Below are positions 22,041 through 31,616 of a DNA stretch of 36,477 nt, one piece after another. Within the stretch, counting starts at the first letter, position 1. Each line of letters begins with the position of its first letter. The DNA lies in contig JAJZVF010000006.1 of assembly GCA_021845825.1 (NCBI GenBank), positions 1-36,477 on the forward strand. Reading direction: 5' to 3'. The position numbers and the translations under genes are program-made. The notes under the pieces were generated by a model, which worked only from the letters and a program-made list of their open reading frames with translations, was not told the origin of the DNA and ran no database searches. The stretch comes from Pseudomonadota bacterium. GTDB lineage: Bacteria > Pseudomonadota > Gammaproteobacteria > Steroidobacterales > Steroidobacteraceae.

Positions 22041-23135
22041 GTGGCCTTTGAGCACGGCGGGCCCTCGGCGCTCGCGCATTTCGATCCGGCGGGTCTGCTC
22101 GATGCCCTGTCGACCGGCATCATCGTGCTCGATGCGCAGCTGTGCGCCATCTATGCGAATGTCGCCGCCCAGGACGTGCTCGCCTTCAGTCTCAACCAGG
22201 CGCGTGGCCGGCCGTTTACCGACTTTCTGCACGATGCCGATGGTCTGAAAGCCCACCTGCGCCGGGCGCTCGATACGGGCGTGGGGCTGACCGACCGGGA
22301 GCTGACCGTGCGTCCGGCCGCCGCGCCGCGCGAGAGCCGCACGCTCGATGTGACCATCACCCCGATCGAGGGCCAGATCACCGGCACCCATCTGCTCCTG
22401 GAGCTGGCCGACGCCACGCAGCGCCAGCGTATCAGCCGCGAGAACGATCTGCTGGCGCGACTCGACGGCAGCCGCCTCATGATCCGACAGCTGGCGCACG
22501 AGATCAAAAACCCGCTCGGCGGCCTGCGCGGCGCGGCGCAGCTGCTCGAGCGCGAGCTGCCCGCCGCGGCGCTGAAAGAGTACACGCAGGTCATCATCGG
22601 CGAGGCAGATCGCCTGGCCGCGCTGGTCGACTCCATCGCCGGGCCGGGCAAAGCCCCGCAGAGATCGCTCGTCAACGTGCACGAGATCTGCGAGCACGTT
22701 TACCGGCTGCTGCGAGCCGAGGCGGGCGCGGAAGTCGTCATCGACCGCGACTACGATCCGAGCCTGCCGAACGCCTGGCTGGACGGCAATCAGATCATCC
22801 AGGCACTGCTCAACGTGATGCGCAATGCCCTGCAGGCACTCGGCGGCCGCGGCCGTGTCGTACTGCGTACGCGCGCGCTGAGCAACGTGATCATCGCCTC
22901 GGTCAGGCATCGTTTAGCCGCCAGCGTGCAGGTTGAGGACGACGGTCCCGGTGTTCCCGAAGAGCTGCGATCGAGCCTGTTTTATCCCCTGGTGACCGGC
23001 CGCCCCGACGGCACAGGCCTTGGACTGGCTGTCGCCCAGCAGCTGGTCTGTCGCAACGGCGGTCTCATCGAATTCGACACCGAGCCCGGGCGTACCGTCT
23101 TCACGCTGTTGTTGCCGTTGGCAGGCCCGGCATGA
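22041..23135 (+). CDS. ntrB: Nitrogen regulation sensor histidine kinase NtrB (GlnL)
   Basis: PAS domain, H-box RQLAHEIKNPLGGLRGAAQLLERELP, N-box NVMRNALQAL, DDGPGVPEEL, GTGLGLAVAQQLV; directly upstream of ntrC. Confidence 0.95.
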   Translation: MAFEHGGPSALAHFDPAGLLDALSTGIIVLDAQLCAIYANVAAQDVLAFSLNQARGRPFTDFLHDADGLKAHLRRALDTGVGLTDRELTVRPAAAPRESRTLDVTITPIEGQITGTHLLLELADATQRQRISRENDLLARLDGSRLMIRQLAHEIKNPLGGLRGAAQLLERELPAAALKEYTQVIIGEADRLAALVDSIAGPGKAPQRSLVNVHEICEHVYRLLRAEAGAEVVIDRDYDPSLPNAWLDGNQIIQALLNVMRNALQALGGRGRVVLRTRALSNVIIASVRHRLAASVQVEDDGPGVPEELRSSLFYPLVTGRPDGTGLGLAVAQQLVCRNGGLIEFDTEPGRTVFTLLLPLAGPA

Positions 23136-24583
23136 GTCCGGCCATGCACCCGGCGCTTCGCGTCTGGATTATCGACGACGACAGCTCCATCCGCTGGGTG
23201 CTGGAGCGCGCCTTGCGCAACGGCGGGCTGCAGCCGCGCGCTTTCGACGCCGCGGAACCCGCCCTCGATGCGCTGGCGCGCGAGGTCCCCGACGTGCTGA
23301 TGACCGACATTCGCATGCCCGGCCGCTCGGGCCTGGAACTGCTGAGGAAGATCCGCGAGTCGCGCCCGCTCCTGCCGGTCATCGTCATGACCGCCCACTC
23401 GGACCTCGGCAGCGCCGTGTCCGCCTACGAAGGCGGCGCCTTCGAGTACCTGCCCAAGCCCTTCGATATCGATCAGGCAGTGGCGCTGGTCCGGCGTGCA
23501 GCGAGCGCCCATCCCCGGGGCGGGACCGAAGTCGCGGGCGAGACACGCATCCCGGAGCTGCTCGGCACCGCACCGGCCATGCAGCAGGTATTCCGCGGCA
23601 TCGGCCGGCTGTCACGCTCCAGTGTCACGGTACTGATCACCGGCGAGTCCGGCACCGGTAAGGAGCTGGTGGCGCGCGCTCTGCACGATCACAGTCCCCG
23701 CTCCGGCAAGCCCTTCATTGCACTCAATACTTCGGCCATTCCCGGCGAACTGCTCGAGTCGGAGCTGTTCGGCCACGAGCGCGGCTCGTTCACCGGCGCC
23801 GACGCTCAGCGCCGCGGTCGCTTCGAGCAGGCCGACGGGGGCACGCTGTTTCTCGACGAAATAGGCGACATGCCGGCGCAAATGCAGACGCGGCTGCTGC
23901 GCGTGCTGGCGGAGGGAGAATTCTATCGCGTGGGAGGCCAGACGCCGATCCGCGTGGACGTGCGTGTGATCGCAGCGACCCACCAGAACCTGCAGGACCG
24001 CGTGGCCCGCGGCCTGTTCCGTGACGATCTCTATCACCGCCTGAACGTCATCCGCCTGGAGCTGCCGCCGCTGCGTGACCGGGCCGAGGACATTCCTCTG
24101 CTGCTGCGTCACTATCTTCGGCGGGCGGCTCGCGATCTGGGAGTGAAACCCAAGGCGCTTGCCCGGGACGCCGAAGAGCGGCTGTCGAGCTACCGCTGGC
24201 CCGGCAACGTACGCGAGCTGGTCAACATCTGCCGGCGCCTGTCGGTGCTGGCACCGGGAAGCGAGATCCACCTGGAGGACCTGCCGCCGGAGATCGAGGC
24301 CGCGCACGAGTCCGGTGCGCAATCCGACTGGCAGAAGGCGCTCACCGCCTGGGCGGACCGACAGGCCATGAGCGGTCAGGGGGCGCTGCTCGAGGTGGCG
24401 CTGCCCGCGTTCGAGCGTATCCTGATCCGCGCAGCGCTCAGACGCACCCAGGGCCACCGACAGGAGGCGGCCCGTCTGCTCGGCTGGGGACGCAACACCC
24501 TGACCCGCAAGCTCAAGGAGCTCGATCTCGATATCCCGGAGTCGAGCAGCGGCCCGCAGCCGCGGCAGGCGCCGGGGTCTTGA
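23132..24583 (+). CDS. ntrC: Nitrogen regulation response regulator NtrC (GlnG)
   Basis: Receiver [21 protein letters not shown]+ [33 protein letters not shown] (sigma54 contact GAFTGA-type loop read as GSFTGA); C-terminal [25 protein letters not shown]. Confidence 0.96.
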   Translation: MSPAMHPALRVWIIDDDSSIRWVLERALRNGGLQPRAFDAAEPALDALAREVPDVLMTDIRMPGRSGLELLRKIRESRPLLPVIVMTAHSDLGSAVSAYEGGAFEYLPKPFDIDQAVALVRRAASAHPRGGTEVAGETRIPELLGTAPAMQQVFRGIGRLSRSSVTVLITGESGTGKELVARALHDHSPRSGKPFIALNTSAIPGELLESELFGHERGSFTGADAQRRGRFEQADGGTLFLDEIGDMPAQMQTRLLRVLAEGEFYRVGGQTPIRVDVRVIAATHQNLQDRVARGLFRDDLYHRLNVIRLELPPLRDRAEDIPLLLRHYLRRAARDLGVKPKALARDAEERLSSYRWPGNVRELVNICRRLSVLAPGSEIHLEDLPPEIEAAHESGAQSDWQKALTAWADRQAMSGQGALLEVALPAFERILIRAALRRTQGHRQEAARLLGWGRNTLTRKLKELDLDIPESSSGPQPRQAPGS

Positions 24584-25510
24584 TCAGACCTGAAGAGTGC
24601 CGGTCAGCTCCGTGACACCGCCCAAGCCGTGCGCGCGCAAATAGTCCGCGATGCCGGCATTGATGCGCTTGCAGACCAGGGGGTCGTAGAAAAGTGCGGT
24701 GCCCACGCCGACCGCGGCGGCACCGGCGATGAGAAATTCGATGGCGTCCCCGGCCGTCGTGATTCCGCCCTGGCCGATGATCGGGACACCGTGCTTGCGC
24801 GCCACCTCGTGCACCTGCTGCACCTTCAGCAGCGCGATCGGCTTGATCGCCGGCCCCGAGAGGCCTCCCTGGACGTTGCCGATCACGGGCCGGCGCGTGT
24901 GCGTGTCGATGGCCATGCCCATGACCGTATTGATAACCGACAGTGCATCGGTGCCCGCCTCGATGCAGCGGCGGGCGTTCTCGCGGATGTCGGTCTGGTT
25001 GGGCGAAAGCTTGGTGATGAGCGGCTTGCCCGTCGCCCGGCGGCAGGCTTCGACCACCTGGGCGGACATGTCGGGGTAGTTCCCGAAGGCGACGCCGCCC
25101 TCCTTGACGTTCGGGCAGGAAATGTTGATCTCGATGGCATCGATGGGCGACTGATCGAACAGCCGCGTGACCTCGGCGTACTCCTCCACGGTCGAGCCCG
25201 ATACGTTGGCGATGAAGCGGGTCTCGCCGAAGTCGAGTTCCGGCAGGATGCGCTGAATGACGTGCGCGGCTCCCGGATTCTGCAGTCCGATCGAATTCAG
25301 CATGCCCGCAGGCGTTTCGCACACACGGTGCGGGGGGTTGCCGAGGCGGGGTGCAAGCGTCGTGCCCTTGAGCACCACCGCCCCGGCATCGCGGTTCGAG
25401 AACCCTTGAATGCGGGTGTATTCCTCACCGAAGCCCACGCAACCGGAGAGCAGCACGACAGGCGAGGCAAAGTGCAGTCCGCAGAATTTGAGCTTCAGCG
25501 AATCGGACAT
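24584..25510 (-). CDS. pyrD: Dihydroorotate dehydrogenase, class 1B-like catalytic subunit
   Basis: GFGEEYTRI, KGTTLAPRLGNPPHRVCETPAGMLNSIGLQNPG, INISCPNVKEGG (catalytic Cys), GGLSGPAIKPIAL; start at internal ATG MSDSLKLKF (25510). Confidence 0.9.
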   Translation of the reverse strand: MSDSLKLKFCGLHFASPVVLLSGCVGFGEEYTRIQGFSNRDAGAVVLKGTTLAPRLGNPPHRVCETPAGMLNSIGLQNPGAAHVIQRILPELDFGETRFIANVSGSTVEEYAEVTRLFDQSPIDAIEINISCPNVKEGGVAFGNYPDMSAQVVEACRRATGKPLITKLSPNQTDIRENARRCIEAGTDALSVINTVMGMAIDTHTRRPVIGNVQGGLSGPAIKPIALLKVQQVHEVARKHGVPIIGQGGITTAGDAIEFLIAGAAAVGVGTALFYDPLVCKRINAGIADYLRAHGLGGVTELTGTLQV

Positions 25511-25527
25511 CACTCCATTATCGCCCA

Positions 25528-25926
25528 TCATGGCGTGGGCGGCCCACCCCGGCCCGTGCGATGGATGTGGATCTGGATCCGCCCCTTCGGGCCGATCAGC
25601 CAGGAGGCAAGCCACCCGGCCACCCAGACGATGAGCGCGGCCTGGAAGGCCGGCCAGAATCCCGCGACGTGAAATCCCGGCAGCATCCACGCCACCAGCG
25701 CGAGCATGGCCGTATTGACCACGAGCAGAAACACACCCAGCGACAGGACGGTGAGCGGCAGCGTCAGCAGGATGACGATCGGCCGCACGATGGCGTTGAC
25801 GACGCCCAGCAAGATGCCGGCGAGAATAAGCGTTCCGGCATCGTTGATGGAGATGCCGGGCACCCAGCGTGTGGCGGCCCACAGTCCAAGCGCACTGATC
25901 ACGGCGCGCAACACGAAAGCGGTCAC
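25528..25926 (-). CDS. Phage-holin-family (4-TMS) small membrane protein (GTG start)
   Basis: VTAFVLRAVISALGLWAATRWVPGISINDAGTLILAGILLGVVNAIVRPIVILLTLPLTVLSLGVFLLVVNTAMLALVAWMLPGF; matches the pattern of the widespread 4-TM family, likely not an actual holin. Confidence 0.82.
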   Translation of the reverse strand: MTAFVLRAVISALGLWAATRWVPGISINDAGTLILAGILLGVVNAIVRPIVILLTLPLTVLSLGVFLLVVNTAMLALVAWMLPGFHVAGFWPAFQAALIVWVAGWLASWLIGPKGRIQIHIHRTGRGGPPTP

Positions 25927-26372
25927 GATTTCTCCGGATTTGAGCCGTGAACCAGGGCCTTGAGGCGTATCAGCGCCGCCTGCCAGCCGGTCCTCAAGCG
26001 CAGGTACTGAACATCCCATTCGGGCGAGCCGGGAACGCCGGAGCCCAATAATCGTAAGATGGTACCCGCGCGGGAGGGTTCAAGAATGAAATCGTCGATC
26101 AGAGCGCTGTCCGCCGGCGGCAGCAAGGCGGATGGCAGGTAGATCAGCCGCAGCCGTCTGCCCGGCTCGAACAGGTCGATGCAGGCTTCCAGCTCGGTCA
26201 CGCGATCGACGCACGCACGAAACAGGCCGCCGGGGCGGGCGTTGATCCGGGCATCCGGAGCGCACCACAGGGACAGTTGCGAAGGATCGGTGAGCGCATT
26301 CCAGACCGTCTCCACGTCGGCGCGCAGATCGAGCCGATGAGCGTAGCCCCGGGACTTTTCCATGGACGCCAT
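25923..26372 (-). CDS. SRPBCC / AHSA1-like domain protein
   Basis: LDLRADVETVWNALTDPSQLSLWCAPDARINARPGGLFRA...; overlaps the next gene by 4 nt. Confidence 0.75.
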   Translation of the reverse strand: MASMEKSRGYAHRLDLRADVETVWNALTDPSQLSLWCAPDARINARPGGLFRACVDRVTELEACIDLFEPGRRLRLIYLPSALLPPADSALIDDFILEPSRAGTILRLLGSGVPGSPEWDVQYLRLRTGWQAALIRLKALVHGSNPEKS

Positions 26373-26430
26373 TGTGCCATTACCGGGCCGCCGGTTTCGC
26401 CTATGCTATGTGCCCCCTCGGGAGGTGCAC

Positions 26431-26823
26431 ATGGCGCTCGTGAATCTGGTCATCGCTCTCGCCCTGATGGAGTTCTTCGGCTTCGGCGCCGCAGTCGGCA
26501 AGGCGCGGGACAAGTACCACGTGGCGGCCCCGGCGACCACGGGCCACGAGATTTTCGAGCGCTACTTCCGCGTGCAGATGAACACGCTGGAGTTACTCAT
26601 CATGTTCATCCCGGCCATCTGGATTTTCGCCCATTACATCAGCCCGGGCATCGCCGCAGCGCTGGGTGCGCTGTTTCTGATCGGACGGATCGTCTACTTT
26701 CTGGCGTACGTGAAGGAGCCCAAGTCGCGCAAAGCGGGGTTTGCGCTCTCGGCCGGACCGCTCCTGGTCCTTGTGATCGGCGCGGTCTTCGGGGCGGCGC
26801 GAAGCGCCCTGCTCCATCTTTAA
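26431..26823 (+). CDS. MAPEG family membrane protein
   Basis: GGAGGT RBS then MALVNLVIALALMEFFGFGAAVGKARDKY...FERYFRVQMNTLELLIMFIPAIWIFAHY. Confidence 0.88.
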   Translation: MALVNLVIALALMEFFGFGAAVGKARDKYHVAAPATTGHEIFERYFRVQMNTLELLIMFIPAIWIFAHYISPGIAAALGALFLIGRIVYFLAYVKEPKSRKAGFALSAGPLLVLVIGAVFGAARSALLHL

Positions 26824-26831
26824 GAGGCCGG

Positions 26832-27851
26832 CTACTCCGTCTCCGGCTTGATCGGCCGGGCCATCAGACCGCGTACCGCTTCCCTGGCGGGAACGCCCTC
26901 GTAGAGAACCCCATAGACGCTCCCGCACAGCGGCATCTCCACGCCGGCGCGGGCGGCGACATCCCGCAGCGCGCGCGCGGCAGGATAGCCCTCGACCACC
27001 TGACCGATCGATTCCAAGGCCTCGGCAGGCGAGCTACCGCCGGCGACTTTGAGGCCGAAGCGGCGGTTGCGCGATTGGTCATCGGTGCAGGTGAGCACCA
27101 GGTCGCCGAGACCCGCGAGACCCATGAACGTCTCGCGCTGCGCCCCGAGAGCCACGCCGAGCCGCATCATCTCAGCCAGTCCGCGCGTAATCAGCGCCAC
27201 GCGCGCGTTGGCGCCCAGCCCCAGACCGTCGGACAGCCCAGCACCGACTGCCAACACATTCTTGACCGCGCCGCCCACCTCGACACCGATGATGTCGGTC
27301 GAGGTGTATACGCGGAAGTTCGTCGACGACAGGTCCTCCGCCAGCGCTTTGGCGAACGCTGCGTCCGTGGAGGCCACGACCATCGCGGTGGGCAGACCCG
27401 CACCGACCTCGCGTGCAAAGGTTGGCCCGGAGAGAACCGCGACCGCGCGCTGCGGCCCAAGGATCTCGCGCGCCACCTGGTGCGGCAGCAGGCCTGTGGG
27501 CAGCTCGAAGCCCTTGGTGGCCCACGCCAGCTGCGTCTGCTCGCCAAGTACCGGCTGCAGCTCGGTCAGCATCGAGCGGAAGGCGTGGCTCGGCACCGCG
27601 ATCAACAGATCGCGCGCGCCGCGAAGCGCGGCGGCCAGATCCGGCTGCACCACCAGCGCATCGGGGAATGCGCCGGAGGGAAGGTAGCGCCCGTTGCGCC
27701 GCTCACGCGCCATGACTGCGAGCTGCTCGCGGTCGCGGCCCCAGAGCCGGCTCGGACGCCCGCTGCGCGCGAATTGCACCGCGAGCGCCGTTCCCCATGA
27801 GCCGGCGCCGAGCACGGCGACGGGCGGATCGTGGCCGGCTGCGGCGCTCAT
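26832..27851 (-). CDS. gpsA: Glycerol-3-phosphate dehydrogenase [NAD(P)+]
   Basis: VAVLGAGSWGTALAVQFARSG; LSGPTFAREV; GLGDLVLTCTDDQSRNRRFG. Confidence 0.97.
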   Translation of the reverse strand: MSAAAGHDPPVAVLGAGSWGTALAVQFARSGRPSRLWGRDREQLAVMARERRNGRYLPSGAFPDALVVQPDLAAALRGARDLLIAVPSHAFRSMLTELQPVLGEQTQLAWATKGFELPTGLLPHQVAREILGPQRAVAVLSGPTFAREVGAGLPTAMVVASTDAAFAKALAEDLSSTNFRVYTSTDIIGVEVGGAVKNVLAVGAGLSDGLGLGANARVALITRGLAEMMRLGVALGAQRETFMGLAGLGDLVLTCTDDQSRNRRFGLKVAGGSSPAEALESIGQVVEGYPAARALRDVAARAGVEMPLCGSVYGVLYEGVPAREAVRGLMARPIKPETE

Positions 27852-27881
27852 GATCCGGGGCTTGCGGGCGGCGAAGCCGCT

Positions 27882-28364
27882 TCAGTTGGCCTGCGCGGCG
27901 GTCGGAATGGGCTGATTCTGATTGGCCGCGTAGAGCGCGTCGAAATTCACGGGCGGCAGCAGCAGCTGCGGGAAACCGCCCAGGGTGATCAGCTGCGACA
28001 CCTGCGCGCGCGCGTACGGGAACAGCACCCCCGGGCAGATGGCGCCGACCGCGCGCTTGGTGTCCTCCTCGGACAGATTGCGCAGCATGAACACGCCGGC
28101 TTGCTTGACTTCCACCAGAAAGACCGTGGTCTCGCCCTGTTTGGCCGAGACGGTTACGGTCAACACCACCTCCTGCACTTCGGGCGCGAGCACGGTCACG
28201 CCGGTATGCAGATCGAGGTTGATCTGCGGATTCCAGTTGCCTTCGCCGCGCGGACCGTTCGGGGCCTCGTACGAGCAGTCCTTCAGGTAGACGTGCTGCA
28301 GGTGCAGGATCGGGCCGTTGGCCTCTTCGGGTGCCGGCATGGTGCCGGCGGCTTCATTCACCAT
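27882..28364 (-). CDS. secB: Protein-export chaperone SecB
   Basis: LHLQHVYLKDCSYEAPNGP...QINLDLHTGVTVLAPEVQEVVLTVTVSAK...GICPGVLFPYAR-type motif. Confidence 0.97.
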   Translation of the reverse strand: MVNEAAGTMPAPEEANGPILHLQHVYLKDCSYEAPNGPRGEGNWNPQINLDLHTGVTVLAPEVQEVVLTVTVSAKQGETTVFLVEVKQAGVFMLRNLSEEDTKRAVGAICPGVLFPYARAQVSQLITLGGFPQLLLPPVNFDALYAANQNQPIPTAAQAN

Positions 28365-28367
28365 TTG

Positions 28368-28634
28368 TCAGACTCCGGTTTTCAACAGTTTGTCGAGGTC
28401 GCCGCGGGCATCGAGCTCGTAGAGATCGTCGCATCCGCCGACATGCGTCTCACCGACGAAGATCTGCGGGACGGTGTGCCGCCGGCTGCGCAGCTGCATC
28501 TCGGCGCGGGCCTGCGGCCGGGCGTCCACATCGATCTCCTCGAAGGCGACCCCCTTGCGCATCAGCAGTTGCCGGGCGCGCGCGCAGTAGGGACACCAGC
28601 CGGTGGCATACATGAGCACTCTGGCATGGCTCAT
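28368..28634 (-). CDS. grxC: Glutaredoxin 3
   Basis: MSHARVLMYATGWCPYCARARQLLMRKG; TVPQIFVGETHVGGCDDLYEL; start at internal ATG (28634). Confidence 0.95.
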   Translation of the reverse strand: MSHARVLMYATGWCPYCARARQLLMRKGVAFEEIDVDARPQARAEMQLRSRRHTVPQIFVGETHVGGCDDLYELDARGDLDKLLKTGV

Positions 28635-29068
28635 GCCTTGTTTCCCGCGCCCTTTTCCACCGGCAGATTCTCTGCATGCCAGGCCGTGAGCCCGCCGCGC
28701 AGAGCGACCGCCTGATCGAACCCCTGGGCGCGCAGCTGCCGCACGGCGGCACCGGCCAGCGAGCCGCGGTCGCAATATACGATGAGCGGCTTCTGCTTGT
28801 ACTTCTTCAGCAGCTCTGCGCCCTTCAGGATCTGCTCCCCGTCCATGCGCCGCGCGCCTGCGACGTGGCCCGCCGCATACAGTTCCTGCGGCCGCAGGTC
28901 GAGCGCCAGCGCACCCCGGTTCATCAACAGGATAGCTTCCTGCGGTGAAACACCGGCGAAACTCTCGCTGCGAGCGCGCATCTCAAACAAGATCGCGATT
29001 ACCGCCACCGCTACGGTCGAGGCGGCCAGCCAGGGGTGGACGTGTATATATTGAGCGAGATGATCCAT
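28631..29068 (-). CDS. Membrane-anchored rhodanese-like protein
   Basis: N-terminal TM, LALDLRPQELYAAGHVAGARRM, PLIVYCDRGSLAGAAVRQLRAQGF; overlaps grxC by 4 nt. Confidence 0.9.
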   Translation of the reverse strand: MDHLAQYIHVHPWLAASTVAVAVIAILFEMRARSESFAGVSPQEAILLMNRGALALDLRPQELYAAGHVAGARRMDGEQILKGAELLKKYKQKPLIVYCDRGSLAGAAVRQLRAQGFDQAVALRGGLTAWHAENLPVEKGAGNKA

Positions 29069-29125
29069 GAAGGGTGTTCAGAAGACCGTACCAGCTGTAA
29101 AAAGGTCGCGCATTATAGCGTCCCT

Positions 29126-30328
29126 ATGCAATATGGCAGGGATCATTGGTCGCCGAGGGCCCTCTCCGGAGGGTGGCGGACGCCGATCTTTCTGGCCGTG
29201 ATCACGCTGGCGCTGGCGGCCGGCGCGGTAGCGCCGGCCTCGACGCCGCAAGCCCGGATGCACAGCACCCGGGCACGGCTGCAAGCCGTGCGGGCGCAGA
29301 TCGAGCGCATCATTAGGCGAGTGCGCGCATCGCGAATAGAGCAGAGCCGCCTGACCGCCAGTCTCCGGGCTGCCGAGCAGTCTGTCGGAGCGGCGCGCGC
29401 CGCGCTGCAAACGCTCCGCGAGCGGCTCGCGGCCGACGCAGCCCGGCAGGCGGCGCTGGCCGCCAGGAAGCGTCAGCGGCAGGCGGCGCTGGATCGCAGC
29501 CGCCATGCTCTGGCCGACGAGCTGCGCGCGGCATATCTGATCGGACGGGAAGGGCCGCTCACGCTGCTTCTCAATCAAGGTGATCCGAGCCGCATGGGCC
29601 GGATGTTTGCCTATTACAGCTATTTCAGTCGAGCGCGCGCGCACCGGATCCACGCTATCGAGGCTGACCTGCGGCAGATCGATCAGCTCGACACGGCGAT
29701 GCAGGCCGAGGACGCACAGCTCGCCAGCCTCGAGCGCCAGCGGCAGGCACAGCTCGATAGCCTCGATGAGGCTACCGCGCGCCGCAAGCTGGTGCTCGCC
29801 GGCATTGCCGCCAGGACGCGCACGCGCACCCAGCGTCTGGTCGAGCTGCGCCGCCAGCAGATGGCCCTGGAATCCCTGCTCGCTGCGCTGCGCCGGGCGG
29901 AGGCCCGCAGCCCCGTCGAGCACGGCCGCTTCGCGGGTCTGCAGGGCCATCTGCCCTGGCCGGTCGCCGGGCGGCTCGTTGCCCGGTACGGCCAGCTGCG
30001 CGCCGGCGGGCTGCGATGGGACGGCGACCTCATCGCAACCCGGCTCGATGCGCCTGTGCGTGCGGTGGCCCCCGGGCGGGTGATCTACGCGGACTGGCTG
30101 GCCGGCCTGGGTCTGCTGATCATCGTCGATCACGGCAACGGCTACATGAGCCTTTACGGGCACAATGACCGCCTTTATGCCCATGTGGGCGAGTGGGTCA
30201 AGGCCGGGCAACTGATCGCCGAGGCGGGCGACAGCGGCGGCGCCGCCAGGCCGGAGCTGTACTTCGGCATCCGCAAGGGCACCCGGCCGGTCGATCCGCG
30301 GCTGTGGCTCGAGCATCATGCCCGGTAG
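29126..30328 (+). CDS. envC: Murein hydrolase activator EnvC-like (degenerate M23/LytM domain)
   Basis: Signal/TM then long coiled coil; C-terminal VDHGNGYMSLYGHNDRLYAHVGEWVKAGQLIAEAGDSGGAARPELYFGIRKGTRPVDPRLWL; PELYF in place of a zinc-binding HxH, as in EnvC. Confidence 0.9.
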   Translation: MQYGRDHWSPRALSGGWRTPIFLAVITLALAAGAVAPASTPQARMHSTRARLQAVRAQIERIIRRVRASRIEQSRLTASLRAAEQSVGAARAALQTLRERLAADAARQAALAARKRQRQAALDRSRHALADELRAAYLIGREGPLTLLLNQGDPSRMGRMFAYYSYFSRARAHRIHAIEADLRQIDQLDTAMQAEDAQLASLERQRQAQLDSLDEATARRKLVLAGIAARTRTRTQRLVELRRQQMALESLLAALRRAEARSPVEHGRFAGLQGHLPWPVAGRLVARYGQLRAGGLRWDGDLIATRLDAPVRAVAPGRVIYADWLAGLGLLIIVDHGNGYMSLYGHNDRLYAHVGEWVKAGQLIAEAGDSGGAARPELYFGIRKGTRPVDPRLWLEHHAR

Positions 30329-30546
30329 ACTGCAGGGGGCCGAGAGAACCGATCGGGTCGGCTGATCGCTCCGCCGTTCACGCCCGGCTCCCGGTCCGAG
30401 GGGCGCTCCTGCGCGTCAGTTGGTCGTAGTGGCGACCCCTGTCGCGGCGCCCGCCGCCCGTGGCGGCGGACACGTCGCTGTGGCCGTTTTCCTTCCTGCG
30501 CCGGGACTGGCCGACGGGCGAGGCGCAACCGATCAGAGGTTTCCAA

Positions 30547-31182
30547 ATGCTTGCCTGGCTCATCGACCTCATCCTGCATCTCAACCGGCACCTCGCTGCG
30601 CTTCTCGGCGAGGTCGGCATCTGGACCTACCCTATCCTGTTCGGCGTCATTTTCGCGCAGACGGGACTGGTGGTGGCGGTGTTTCTGCCCGGAGACTCGC
30701 TGCTCTTTGGCGTCGGCGCTCTCGCCGCGGTGGATACCGGCACGCTGAACGCTCCGCTGGCCTCGCTCGTGTTGGGGTGTGCGGCCGTACTCGGCTACAC
30801 CGTCAGCTACAGCATGGGACGGCTGATCGGGCCGCCTGCCTTCAGCGGCCGCTACCGGCTCCTCAGGCTCGAGTACCTGCGCCGCACCGAGGCGTTTTTT
30901 TTGCGCCACGGCGGCAAGGCCATCAGCGTGTCGTGTTTCATCCCCGTCATCCGCACCTGTATGCCGTTCGTGGCCGGCATCGGCCACATGCGCTACGCAC
31001 GCTTCCAGCTCTACAGCCTTATCGGCGGCTTCGCCTGGGTGCTGCTGCTCATCTGGGGCGGGTATTTCTTCGGCAACGTCCCTTTGGTGAGGCACAACTT
31101 CGGCATCGTCACGCTCATCATCATCGCCGTGTCGCTGATTCCGGCGACGGTACCGTTCCTCAAGCGGCGGGCGGTCGGCTAA
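30547..31182 (+). CDS. DedA family membrane protein
   Basis: GVIFAQTGLVVAVFLPGDSLLFGVGALAA; FFLRHGGKAISVSCFIPVIRTCMPFVAGIGHMRYARF. Confidence 0.92.
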   Translation: MLAWLIDLILHLNRHLAALLGEVGIWTYPILFGVIFAQTGLVVAVFLPGDSLLFGVGALAAVDTGTLNAPLASLVLGCAAVLGYTVSYSMGRLIGPPAFSGRYRLLRLEYLRRTEAFFLRHGGKAISVSCFIPVIRTCMPFVAGIGHMRYARFQLYSLIGGFAWVLLLIWGGYFFGNVPLVRHNFGIVTLIIIAVSLIPATVPFLKRRAVG

Positions 31183-31616
31183 TGCAACTTCTCCCGCAGT
31201 CGCTCGAGGAGCGAGCCCGAGCGCATGCGTCGCAGCGTCGCAGCCCAGCGGTCCTCCACGCTCAGCTTCCTGCGCATGTCCTTCTCTTCCTGGCGCATCA
31301 GCTCGAGCACCCGCGTGTCCTCCTCGTCTTCGAGCCAGTAGCCGTGCTGATTGCCGCAGAACTCCATCTCCAGATCGTAGAACCGGTAGTGAAAGCGACT
31401 CAGGGGGGCGGCGCACTCGGGACATTTCAGAGTGGACTGGGTCGAGCTCGGAACGAGCGTGCCCTTTGCATGCTCGCCGAAGTCGAAGGCCTCGTCCTCG
31501 AGCTCTTCGAGCTCCTTGCGCTCGAACCACATTCCCCGGCAGGAAGGGCAGGTCTGCACGGTGATTTTGTGCCGAGTCGCGCTAACCAGGTCCACGTTAC
31601 ATTTGGGACATTTCAC
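31179..31616 (-). CDS. TFIIB-type zinc-ribbon (zf-TFIIB) domain protein (GTG start)
   Basis: VKCPKCNVDL...QTCPSCRGMWFERKELEEL; second ribbon-like LKCPECAAPLSRFHYRFYDLEMEFCGNQHGYWLEDEE. Confidence 0.78.
   Translation of the reverse strand: MKCPKCNVDLVSATRHKITVQTCPSCRGMWFERKELEELEDEAFDFGEHAKGTLVPSSTQSTLKCPECAAPLSRFHYRFYDLEMEFCGNQHGYWLEDEEDTRVLELMRQEEKDMRRKLSVEDRWAATLRRMRSGSLLERLREKLH

Noticed and set aside
21393-22910. 505-aa minus ORF opposite DUF4124/ntrB
   Set aside because: Antisense shadow; no domain signature.
25528-25926. Possible prophage remnant because of holin-family protein
   Set aside because: This 4-TM family is common in bacterial chromosomes and no other phage genes are present.
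26277-27800. 507-aa plus ORF opposite gpsA
   Set aside because: Antisense shadow; gpsA and MAPEG frames are clearly real.
30893-30900. T8 homopolymer in dedA (and G8 at 215-222 in yidC) as phase-variable tracts
   Set aside because: Isolated short runs in housekeeping-type membrane genes; frames are intact and no evidence of variation.
29078-31530. Long minus ORFs (413 aa, 404 aa) opposite envC and dedA
   Set aside because: Antisense shadows with His/Arg/Gln-rich composition and no motif.
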